Origin: JANQGH01 sp039030175
GTDB lineage: Bacteria > Pseudomonadota > Alphaproteobacteria > DSM-16000 > Inquilinaceae
Length of the DNA stretch: 13,729 nucleotides
Assembly: GCA_039030175.1 (NCBI GenBank)
Contig: JBCCER010000116.1
Coordinates: forward strand, 1-13,729
Direction: 5' to 3'
In this document: positions 1 to 6,113 of the stretch, piece after piece
Layout: each line of letters starts with the position of its first letter
How positions within the stretch are numbered: position 1 is the stretch's first letter
Translations under genes and position numbers: made by a program
The notes under the pieces: model-generated
Databases searched by the model: none
What the model was told of the DNA's origin: nothing
The model's input: only the letters and a program-made list of their open reading frames with translations

Positions 1-249
1 GGAGAAGTCGTCTTCGCGACACTGGGCGGGGCCGGGCGGCTCGAATACACCGTGATCGGTCAGGCCGCCAACCTCGCTGCCAAGCTGGAGAAGCACAACA
101 AGGCCGAAGGGGTAGCGGCGCTGACCACACGCGCTGGCTACCAACTTGCCGTTCGGCAAGGCTACGAAATGCCAAAGCCGCCGAAGATCCTGGAGGCCAG
201 AAATGTCACCGGCGTTAGTCAGCCGCTTGACCTGGTGGTCCTGGCCTAG
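1..249 (+). CDS. Class III adenylate/guanylate cyclase, C-terminal end (5' truncated by window)
   Basis: The frame is open from base 1 and ends at TAG 247-249, giving 82 visible residues of a longer protein. The segment EYTVIGQAANLAAKLEKHN (residues 15-33) is the signature of the class III nucleotide cyclase catalytic domain, which makes cAMP (or cGMP) from ATP (GTP). Thr17 sits at the purine-specifying position, as in bacterial class IIIb adenylate cyclases. Asn24 is the conserved transition-state Asn. The partner Arg, normally four residues later in NLAARLE, is Lys28 here. The N-terminal sensor domain and the metal-binding Asp residues lie outside the window, so the input signal is unknown. 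The GTG at 52 falls inside the conserved domain and is not a real start. The gene converges on PPK2 with 24 bases between stop codons. Confidence 0.85.
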   Translation, partial: GEVVFATLGGAGRLEYTVIGQAANLAAKLEKHNKAEGVAALTTRAGYQLAVRQGYEMPKPPKILEARNVTGVSQPLDLVVLA

Positions 250-273
250 TCCTTCCGAACGCAGTGGCTACTG

Positions 274-1137
274 TCAGAACCGTTCCGGCACAAAGGTCTG
301 ATCGCTCATCGGCGGCCGAACGTAACTGCCGGCGTCCTGGCGCGGCGGCAGTTTGATGGCAGGCGGCGTCAGATCTTCGTAAGGAATTACGCTCAGCAGG
401 TGGCTGATGCAGTTCAGCCGGGCGCGCTTCTTGACATCGGCCTCGACCACGAACCAGGGCGATTGTTTTGTGTCGGTATGGGCGAACATTGCGTCCTTGG
501 CCTTCGAGTATTCGACCCAGCGTTTGCGGGATTCCAAGTCCATAGGCGATAGTTTCCAGCGTTTGGTCGGATCGGTAATACGCCCCCGAAAACGCCGCTC
601 TTGTTCCTCATCGCCGACCGAGAACCAGTATTTGATCAGGATGATGCCCGACCGCATCAGCATACGTTCGAATTCGGGGCAGGTGCGCATGAACTCGTCA
701 TATTCTTCGTCGGAGCAAAAGCCCATGACGCGTTCCACCCCCGCCCGGTTGTACCAAGACCGATCGAAAAGGACCATTTCGCCGGCGGCGGGAAGATGGG
801 GAACATAGCGCTGGAAGTACCATTGCGTCTTCTCGCGCTCCGTCGGAGTGCCGAGTGCGACGATGCGGCAATAGCGAGGATTGAGACTCTCGGTTATTCG
901 CTTGATTACGCCGCCTTTGCCGGCCGCGTCGCGCCCTTCGAATAGCACGACGACCTTTAAGCCCTCTTGCCTGATCCATTCCTGAAGTTTGACCAGCTCG
1001 ACCTGCAGTCTCGCCAGTTCCGCTTCATAGACCTCGTTTTTGATCTTCTTCAGTCGTTTGGCCGATCCGCTGCTTGAGGACTTATCTGAGGCAACCAGTC
1101 GTAAATCGGCCTGTTTGGTCGTGCTCTTCTTAGCCAT
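274..1137 (-). CDS. ppk2: Polyphosphate kinase 2 (PPK2 family)
   Basis: A 287-residue cytosolic PPK2 enzyme that transfers phosphate between polyphosphate and nucleotides, in this family usually making NTP from NDP or NMP at the expense of polyphosphate. The one-domain P-loop fold is clear: Walker A GRDAAGKGG (68-76), Walker B-like DRSWYNRAGVE (125-135) and a basic lid region RRFRGRITDPTKRWKLSPMD (181-200). Length and single domain match the short PPK2 type. The open frame continues 65 residues upstream, but the ATG at 1137 has AAGGAG seven bases before it. The upstream extension would run through the divergent gene's start region and is low-complexity, so it was left out. The first 30 residues are Lys/Ser-rich and probably disordered. 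NDP versus NMP preference (class I or II) cannot be settled by eye. Confidence 0.93.
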   Translation of the reverse strand: MAKKSTTKQADLRLVASDKSSSSGSAKRLKKIKNEVYEAELARLQVELVKLQEWIRQEGLKVVVLFEGRDAAGKGGVIKRITESLNPRYCRIVALGTPTEREKTQWYFQRYVPHLPAAGEMVLFDRSWYNRAGVERVMGFCSDEEYDEFMRTCPEFERMLMRSGIILIKYWFSVGDEEQERRFRGRITDPTKRWKLSPMDLESRKRWVEYSKAKDAMFAHTDTKQSPWFVVEADVKKRARLNCISHLLSVIPYEDLTPPAIKLPPRQDAGSYVRPPMSDQTFVPERF

Positions 1138-1144
1138 GTTGCTG

Positions 1145-1150
1145 CTCCTT
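1145..1150 (-). promoter_or_regulatory. Shine-Dalgarno site fixing the PPK2 start
   Basis: AAGGAG on the minus strand, seven bases before the ATG at 1137-1135. It supports the 287-residue protein over the 352-residue open frame. Confidence 0.75.
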
Positions 1151-1174
1151 CGAGCCATCGCGACGCATTCGATG

Positions 1175-1203
1175 TGCGAACTCGTTCGCAGCCTCCGATC
1201 ATA
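1175..1203. promoter_or_regulatory. Divergent ppk2 / GrlR-like control region: inverted repeat and possible -10 box
   Basis: The 130-base divergent gap holds a perfect inverted repeat, TGCGAA-CTCG-TTCGCA (1175-1190). Next to it, read on the minus strand, is TATGAT (1203-1198), a 5/6 match to a sigma-70 -10 box pointing toward ppk2. I see no good -35 at standard spacing. If the -10 is real, the inverted repeat falls at the very start of the ppk2 transcript, so it could be an operator or a 5' leader hairpin. The six-base arms alone are not strong evidence. Confidence 0.25.
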
Positions 1204-1267
1204 GGCAGTCGAAGGAAAGAATGGTAGTGTTGCTGAGTTGTGACGCAGCTTTTCGGGAGGCGAGGCG

Positions 1268-1609
1268 ATGCCACTCAGCGGTGTTTGGACGGTCGAGGTA
1301 TACGGCCCTTTTGGCTGGGAGAACCGCGGCATCTACGTCATCGAAAAGGAGCGCATCATCGGCGGCGATAATCGGCACTATTCGATGGGTCGGTGTCAGA
1401 TCGACGGCAAACAGATGAGGGCTGCGCTCAGTGTCCACTATTACGGCCCGCCGCGCACGCAGTTCGGCGATGCCAGCGAACGGTTTCAAACCGAGATTAC
1501 CGGGGAGTTGTTGGACGGTACCATTGAGGGCACAATTCGTCGTCCGGACAAACCTCAGTTTGACCTTCAGATTCGCATGACCAAGCGGATGGATATTCCA
1601 GACGATTAG
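1268..1609 (+). CDS. GrlR-like small protein
   Basis: A 113-residue protein started at ATG 1268, with GGAGG (1256-1260) seven bases upstream. The layout GVWTVEVYGPFGWENRGIY, then an IIGGD motif (about residues 31-35), a YSMG turn, alternating beta strands and a later 'GTIEGTI' strand resembles the GrlR fold, an all-beta lipocalin-like dimer. GrlR in enteropathogenic E. coli represses type III secretion by binding GrlA. Relatives outside pathogens are common in alphaproteobacteria and their role is unknown. No type III secretion gene lies in this window, so a secretion role should not be assumed; a ligand-binding or partner-binding role is inference. Its stop codon overlaps that of the convergent GDPD gene by four bases. 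Confidence 0.6.
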   Translation: MPLSGVWTVEVYGPFGWENRGIYVIEKERIIGGDNRHYSMGRCQIDGKQMRAALSVHYYGPPRTQFGDASERFQTEITGELLDGTIEGTIRRPDKPQFDLQIRMTKRMDIPDD

Positions 1610-2466
1610 GCAACAGACGTTTCGCTACGCCACCACGCAGCCCAGGCATCGGGGGCATTGGTCGAAATCTGATCTGTCCCAAGGTCAACCAGGCGTTTGA
1701 CCACAGACTTACTGTCGTCACTGGGGTCAAGCGTCCAGACATCGACCTTCTGACCCAGAGCCTGTGCCCTTCCGACAATGTCCACGCCCAGGTCCATGGC
1801 GGCGAGCACGAGGCGAAAATACAGATAGATCCATCTCGCGGTCGGGGCCACCGACAAGGATCGCTGAACGAAGTCGTCCATTGCCGCGGCAGTTTGCGGG
1901 AACGATGTCCAATCGGATGGAAACAGTTCCAGCGGATCGAAGCCAAGACACAAGCCCTCAACATCGGCGCCAAGTTCCTCGACCGCTGGCCAATCGGCGC
2001 CCGACAGCACGCAATGTTCTGCCGTCGGCGAAACAAGATCGCAAAATCGACCGGCTGCGGCATCCGATATCTCGGCCAACGGTGTCTTTAGGTCGCACTG
2101 CAAGATCAGCCCTTTGCCTGGGGTGCTGGCAGATAGCTCGGATATCACGTCGCTGAGCAGCAATACTGGCGCCACCGGTTTACCCTTATCCGGTGCGCGC
2201 ATGGCGAGGTTGGGGACATCCTTGCTATTTAGGGCCGAAACCGGCCCGCTGCCCGTCGTCTCATGGTCGAGTTGGTCGTCGTGCAACACGACCCAATCGT
2301 CGTCCGCCGTACGCTGAATATCGATCTCGATCGAGGCGCCGGCAGCAATTCCGGCACGCAGATTGACAACTCCGAACGGAATGTCGTCGACCTGCCGCCG
2401 AAGCATATGCCACTTCAGTTGGACCCGGTGACCGTCGGCGCGAGTAAGGGCGACAGGTGAAGTCAT
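1606..2466 (-). CDS. Glycerophosphodiester phosphodiesterase-like protein, divergent active site
   Basis: A 286-residue TIM-barrel protein of the GDPD family, whose members hydrolyse glycerophosphodiesters to glycerol 3-phosphate plus an alcohol. Visible family marks are the metal pair in GASIEIDIQ (Glu47, Asp49), the HDD motif with His62 followed by a degenerate 'L-D-H-E-T-T-G-S-G' in place of LdRtTgGtG, a QCDLK strand (121-127; usually IExK), and a C-terminal VWTLD...GTDQISTNAP. The first signature, HRG...EN, is not recognisable: the region reads KWHML (18-22) and later VVNL, so one His remains but Arg-Gly and the Glu-Asn pair are gone. Activity is therefore uncertain and the substrate may differ. 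It starts 15 bases after the acyl-CoA ligase stop, so the two are probably co-transcribed. The start ATG has only a weak G-rich upstream element. No signal peptide is seen. Confidence 0.75.
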   Translation of the reverse strand: MTSPVALTRADGHRVQLKWHMLRRQVDDIPFGVVNLRAGIAAGASIEIDIQRTADDDWVVLHDDQLDHETTGSGPVSALNSKDVPNLAMRAPDKGKPVAPVLLLSDVISELSASTPGKGLILQCDLKTPLAEISDAAAGRFCDLVSPTAEHCVLSGADWPAVEELGADVEGLCLGFDPLELFPSDWTSFPQTAAAMDDFVQRSLSVAPTARWIYLYFRLVLAAMDLGVDIVGRAQALGQKVDVWTLDPSDDSKSVVKRLVDLGTDQISTNAPDAWAAWWRSETSVA

Positions 2467-2481
2467 CGATGGGTCCCGCCC

Positions 2482-4026
2482 TTAGTGATGCGCTGCGGCG
2501 CGTTGCTTGAGGGTGACGCGGTCGATCTTGCCCGTCGGATTCAGCGGTATCTGGTCGAGATATTCGATCTGTTCGGGCGCCTTGTAGCCGATGCGATCGC
2601 GGGCAAAGGCCATGATCTCCTCCTGCTTTGGCGTATCGAAGCCTTCCTTGATGGAGATGTAGGCCCGCACGATTTCCCCATGAAGAAGGTCGTGAACACC
2701 GATCACCCCGGCATTCTCGACCGAGGGATGCTCCAGCACCGCTTCCTCAACCTCCTGCGGGTAAATGTTGGAGCCGTCATGCACGATGATTTGTTTCTTC
2801 CGGCCGCAAAACCAAAGGTAGCCATCCTCGTCGGCTTTCATGATATCGCCACTGTCGATCCAGCCATCCTGGATTGTCGCTTTCGTTTCATCCGGATTCT
2901 CCCAATAGCCGATCATCAGGGAGCCGGTCTTCATGAACAGCCGGCCCGGTGTTCCAACAGGCACCTCGTTGCCGTCATCGTCGCGGATGGACATGGCATA
3001 GCCCGGAACAGGTCTTCCGACCGAGCCAAGCTTGATCGGCCCCGATGGGGGATTGAGGGAGGCGAGGCCAACCTCCGACATGCCATATCCTTCATCGATT
3101 TCGTGACCGGTAAGCTGTTCGAACTCAAGCTCAAGTTCTGCAGGTACCTTGTCCGACCCGCAGCGGCAAACCCGGATCGAGGAAAAGTCGTCCTTCGTCG
3201 CGCCGTGATCGCGCACCAGTCGCATCAACGCCGCTGGGATCATGCACAATATTGTCGGCCGTTCGGCGCGCAACAGCGGCAAGATTTCATGGGAGTCGAA
3301 TGTTCGTGCGACCACCACCTTCGCACCCAAAGCCAAACCGGCAAGAGCCCACATGAAACTGCCGATATGGGACATTGATGAGCCTGGCAGGACCACATCG
3401 TCGTGGGTCATCTCGAAAGCACCTGCAGCGCTGGCGAACATCCAGCCAAGGCTTCCGAATGTGTGCGTGACCGCCTTGGGCAAGCCCGTGCTGCCTGAAG
3501 TGAAAAATAGCCCGATCGGATGGGTATCGCGATGCGGCGTAACCTCAAAAGGTTTGGCCGGTCCCTCGATCAGATCTTCATAGCGAGAGCCCGAGCCGGC
3601 GGGGGCACCATACGTTAATACCCCGTGGGTAAGCTTATTAGCGTTGTCGCTCGCCTGCCAGTCATGCTGCCGCTCGATATGCGCAAACAGAAGCGATGTA
3701 CCGCTGAGCCCAAGGGCGTAGTCGATTTGACGCTCCATGTAGCGATAGTTGAGTGGCACCACCACCAGACCAGCCTTGAAGCAGGCAATATAGAAGATGA
3801 GGAGAGCGGTACGGTTAGGCATCAGGGATGCAACGCGGTCGCCCTGACGCAATCCCATGGCTAGCAACCGGCCTGCTAGCCGATTGGTGACATCGTCTAA
3901 CTCGCGCCAGGTCCAGCGCATCTCGGCGGAAACTAAGGCGATAGCATCAGGCTCTCGTTCAAGGCCCGCCCGGAGCAGTGTTCTGATGTCGACGGGCGCG
4001 TCCAGCGCAGGGCCGGCGAGGGGCAT
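2482..4026 (-). CDS. AMP-forming acyl-CoA synthetase / ligase (ANL superfamily)
   Basis: A 514-residue ANL enzyme that activates a carboxylic acid as the acyl-adenylate and then forms the CoA thioester. Motifs are complete and in order: P-loop TSGSTGLPKA (176-185), GYGMSEVG (313-320), the SGD Asp (392-394), the hinge region GRKKQIIVHDGSNIYPQEVEEA (about 408-429), and C-terminal LNPTGKIDR with catalytic Lys500. The length is normal. Substrate cannot be read from the sequence; medium/long-chain fatty or aromatic acids are typical of this style. The open frame runs 79 residues further upstream into the 3' end of the exporter gene. The chosen ATG at 4026 has AAAGGA seven bases before it, and the extension looks non-coding. 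It is followed at 15 bases by the GDPD-like gene, which suggests a role in lipid or acyl recycling (inference). Confidence 0.93.
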   Translation of the reverse strand: MPLAGPALDAPVDIRTLLRAGLEREPDAIALVSAEMRWTWRELDDVTNRLAGRLLAMGLRQGDRVASLMPNRTALLIFYIACFKAGLVVVPLNYRYMERQIDYALGLSGTSLLFAHIERQHDWQASDNANKLTHGVLTYGAPAGSGSRYEDLIEGPAKPFEVTPHRDTHPIGLFFTSGSTGLPKAVTHTFGSLGWMFASAAGAFEMTHDDVVLPGSSMSHIGSFMWALAGLALGAKVVVARTFDSHEILPLLRAERPTILCMIPAALMRLVRDHGATKDDFSSIRVCRCGSDKVPAELELEFEQLTGHEIDEGYGMSEVGLASLNPPSGPIKLGSVGRPVPGYAMSIRDDDGNEVPVGTPGRLFMKTGSLMIGYWENPDETKATIQDGWIDSGDIMKADEDGYLWFCGRKKQIIVHDGSNIYPQEVEEAVLEHPSVENAGVIGVHDLLHGEIVRAYISIKEGFDTPKQEEIMAFARDRIGYKAPEQIEYLDQIPLNPTGKIDRVTLKQRAAAHH

Positions 4027-4033
4027 GGCGAGA

Positions 4034-4039
4034 TCCTTT
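4034..4039 (-). promoter_or_regulatory. Shine-Dalgarno site fixing the acyl-CoA ligase start
   Basis: AAAGGA on the minus strand, seven bases before the ATG at 4026-4024. It supports the 514-residue protein and removes an apparent 79-residue extension that overlaps the exporter gene. Confidence 0.65.
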
Positions 4040-4154
4040 AAGATGATTTGGCCGAGACCACGGCAGCTTGTTGGCAGGCATGGTCTACAATCCTCAACCG
4101 GCTTTCTCAACATCGCGCGAGAGCGAAGACCCCATCCAGACTTGCCGAGAAGGC

Positions 4155-4787
4155 TTAGACGAGCACACCCGCGCTCAAAGGCGAGACCAGCGCCGCAACG
4201 CCAAACAAACAGACAGCTGAACCTTTGGCGCCCAATTGGCCCGCTCGCGAAACACCCTTCCATTTTGACGAAGCTACGACGAATGACACCACCGTCAGTT
4301 CGACGGCGAGCGCAGCGACCATATAGCTGCCGCCAAGGATGGCGAGTTGAGGGGCGGCGGGCAGGCCTGAGTCAACGAAAGACGGCATTTGAGTCGCCAG
4401 GAACAAAAGCGTTATCGGGCTGGTCGACGCGGCAACGAAACCCTGCATGAAGGCGCCCGCCTTCCGTCCTTCACGATGCTTTGTCTCTTCAAGCGCCTGC
4501 CCAGTCGATCGCCACGCGCGGACGGCTGCGGCAAGGATGTAGAGCGCGCCCACCCAGCGTATTGATGTGCCATAGGTCTCGACGAAGGCCAGCGTTGAAG
4601 TCAGCAGGCCGATAAGACACAGAACGATGAGCGCTTTGCCCGCTGCAACACCGCAGACGGTTTGTAGGCCAGACCGTCGACCTCTTGTTGCGGTATTGAC
4701 CGCTATAAGGGCAAGGGTCGGGCCGGGGATAAGCAGGATCGCCAGCGTTACTGGTACAAAAGCGAGATAAAGATCCCAGGTCACCAC
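4155..4787 (-). CDS. LysE/RhtB family amino-acid exporter
   Basis: A 210-residue inner-membrane protein with about six hydrophobic segments. It carries the LysE-superfamily marks: the N-terminal LLIPGPTLALI segment (PGP at 21-23), a Gly-spaced second region GLQTVCGVAAGKA (40-52), and a central GFVAASTSPITLLFLATQMPSFV stretch corresponding to the usual NPK...FF...PqF motif (NPK is SPI here). The family exports amino acids such as lysine, homoserine, threonine or leucine, or other small amphiphilic metabolites; the substrate here is unknown. The start is GTG 4787 or the adjacent in-frame GTG 4784, with an AGAGGG element upstream. The acyl-CoA ligase begins 128 bases downstream, so one shared transcript is possible but not required. 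Confidence 0.9.
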   Translation of the reverse strand: MVTWDLYLAFVPVTLAILLIPGPTLALIAVNTATRGRRSGLQTVCGVAAGKALIVLCLIGLLTSTLAFVETYGTSIRWVGALYILAAAVRAWRSTGQALEETKHREGRKAGAFMQGFVAASTSPITLLFLATQMPSFVDSGLPAAPQLAILGGSYMVAALAVELTVVSFVVASSKWKGVSRAGQLGAKGSAVCLFGVAALVSPLSAGVLV

Positions 4788-4826
4788 AGCCGACCGCCCT
4801 CTTGGATGAGAAACGAAATGTGTCGG

Positions 4827-4872
4827 CTGTCTTGATGACAGGGGGGTCGTTAAGCTCGCGTCAAACGCGTGC
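4827..4872. promoter_or_regulatory. Inverted repeats upstream of the LysE-type exporter
   Basis: The 161-base gap 4788-4948 lies between the end of the cyd operon and the exporter start. It contains a perfect CTGTC-TTGAT-GACAG repeat (4827-4841), about 40 bases before the exporter start, and a second hairpin CGCGT-CAA-ACGCG (4857-4869) that extends by two more pairs across one T-T mismatch (4854-4872). The first is a plausible operator. The second has no T-run, so it is a poor intrinsic terminator for the cyd operon. Both are short enough to be chance. Confidence 0.22.
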
Positions 4873-4948
4873 TACTTGTGGTTACTTGATGCTTTAGGTT
4901 GGGTGCGGGGTCAGGGTCGACGTCTTGGCGATGCTCGATATCAATCGC

Positions 4949-5074
4949 TCAGACCAGCCAGATCCTGATACCGTAGGCAACGGCCGCGATCACCAGAACG
5001 CTGACCAGCCACAAGCCCCCAAACCAAAGGAGTCTGCGCCATATGGGCGTGTTGGGCGCTTCGTATTCCGACAT
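4949..5074 (-). CDS. DUF2474-type small membrane subunit of cytochrome bd (CydX-like)
   Basis: A 41-residue peptide, MSEYEAPNTPIWRRLLWFGG..., with one hydrophobic helix (about residues 17-38) and a 'WRRL' start typical of DUF2474 peptides that follow cioAB-type bd oxidase genes. By analogy with CydX and CydS it probably sits in the membrane against CydA and stabilises the haem-bearing subunit; that role is inferred. The ATG at 5074 is chosen because it lies 17 bases after the cydB stop. The longer in-frame reading from 5158 overlaps cydB and adds residues unlike the family. The ribosome site is weak (AGG three bases before the ATG), which suggests translational coupling to cydB. Confidence 0.75.
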   Translation of the reverse strand: MSEYEAPNTPIWRRLLWFGGLWLVSVLVIAAVAYGIRIWLV

Positions 5075-5091
5075 AGCCTGGATGCTCAGCC

Positions 5092-6102
5092 CTAGTGGTA
5101 TCCGATCTTCATGTTCACCTTGCCCCGGAATACCCAGTAGGAATAGGCAGTGTAACAAAGCAGGATGACGAGCAGGACAGGCGCACCATAGATCAGGAAG
5201 ATCTGGCTGCTTGCTGGGGCCGCCGCGTCAAAGATCGTCAAGCTCGGCGGTGCGATATAGGGGTACATGCTGATCGCCAAGCCTGCGTAGGACAGGACAA
5301 ACAGGCATAGGGCGAGCAGGAAAGGCGCGCGTTCCCGGCGGGCGGTCAGGGCGAACCAGAAAAAGACTGCAATAACGCCTACAAGTACTGGGACCGGCGC
5401 AAACAGTAGGGTATTCGGCCAATTCCACCATCGAGCCAGATATGCGTCGCCCAAGAGCGGCGTCCAAATGCTGACCGCGACGATGAATCCGAGCGTCAGA
5501 ACACCGGCAACCCTCGCGATGCCAAACGCGCGTTCTTGTAGGGCGCCTTCGGTCTTGAGGATCAGCCAGGTCGACCCAAGCAAGATGTAGCCGACGACGA
5601 CAGCCAAGCCGGTTAGGATGCTGAACGGTGTTAGCCAATCCCACCAGCCGCCGGCATACGCCCGGTCGGCGACCTCTACCCCCTGCAAGATAGTGCCCAG
5701 CGCCATGCCCTGAGCGAATGCGGCAACCATCGATCCGCCGGCAAAAGCGGCATTCCAGATGAAGCGCCCGCTGGTTGCGCGCCAGCGATATTCAAACGCG
5801 ACGCCCCGGAACGCTAAACCCAGAAGCATGGCGATGAGAGGCGCATAAATCGCTGGGAAGAGAACCGAGTAGGCGAGCGGGAACGTAGCCAAGAGGCCGC
5901 CGCCGCCCATCACCAGCCAGGTTTCGTTGCCGTCCCACACCGGCGCGACCGAATTCATCATGATGTCGCGGTGCTCTTCTTCGTGCACGACCCCGAACAG
6001 GATGCCGACGCCAAGGTCGAAACCGTCCAGGATGACATACATGATGATCGCAAATGCGATCACGGCGGCCCAGAAGATGGTCAGCGTGGTATTCGGTTCC
6101 AT
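5092..6102 (-). CDS. cydB: Cytochrome bd (cyanide-insensitive type) ubiquinol oxidase subunit II
   Basis: A 336-residue integral membrane protein of the CydB/CioB family, partner of CydA in the bd-type quinol oxidase that reduces O2 to water without pumping protons. The hallmark N-terminal segment YVILDGFDLGVG (22-33, Asp29) and the WDGNETWLV box (56-64, Asp57) that line the proton path are intact, followed by further hydrophobic helices to the C-terminus. Length is as expected (330-380). It starts at ATG 6102, with AGGGGG about seven bases upstream and only 11 bases after the cydA stop, so the two are one operon. Transcription order is cydA, cydB, DUF2474 peptide. No cydDC haem/thiol exporter genes lie in the window. 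Confidence 0.95.
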   Translation of the reverse strand: MEPNTTLTIFWAAVIAFAIIMYVILDGFDLGVGILFGVVHEEEHRDIMMNSVAPVWDGNETWLVMGGGGLLATFPLAYSVLFPAIYAPLIAMLLGLAFRGVAFEYRWRATSGRFIWNAAFAGGSMVAAFAQGMALGTILQGVEVADRAYAGGWWDWLTPFSILTGLAVVVGYILLGSTWLILKTEGALQERAFGIARVAGVLTLGFIVAVSIWTPLLGDAYLARWWNWPNTLLFAPVPVLVGVIAVFFWFALTARRERAPFLLALCLFVLSYAGLAISMYPYIAPPSLTIFDAAAPASSQIFLIYGAPVLLVILLCYTAYSYWVFRGKVNMKIGYH

Positions 6103-6113
6103 CGCGTCGCCCC

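Noticed and set aside
407..945. Plus-strand open frames (133 and 114 codons) opposite ppk2
   Set aside because: Both are antisense to conserved PPK2 motifs and overlap each other in different frames. They look like shadows.
1138..1332. N-terminal extension of PPK2 by 65 residues
   Set aside because: A strong AAGGAG precedes the internal ATG, and the extension runs into the start of the divergent gene.
1268..1609. Type III secretion regulation by the GrlR-like protein
   Set aside because: No secretion or GrlA-like gene is present in the window; only the fold resemblance is supported.
2485..3378. A 297-codon open frame on the plus strand opposite the acyl-CoA ligase
   Set aside because: It lies wholly antisense to a gene with complete ANL motifs, shows no recognisable domain, and long antisense frames are common in GC-rich coding DNA.
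4027..4263. N-terminal extension of the acyl-CoA ligase by 79 residues
   Set aside because: It overlaps the exporter's 3' end, is Cys/Arg-rich and unlike ANL proteins, and AAAGGA marks the later ATG.
4854..4872. Intrinsic terminator for the cyd operon at the CGCGT-CAA-ACGCG hairpin
   Set aside because: There is no T-run on the relevant side and the hairpin is more than 75 bases past the last stop codon.
5075..5158. Longer reading of the DUF2474 peptide beginning inside cydB
   Set aside because: The added residues overlap conserved cydB sequence and do not resemble the family; the internal ATG matches the usual 40-residue size.
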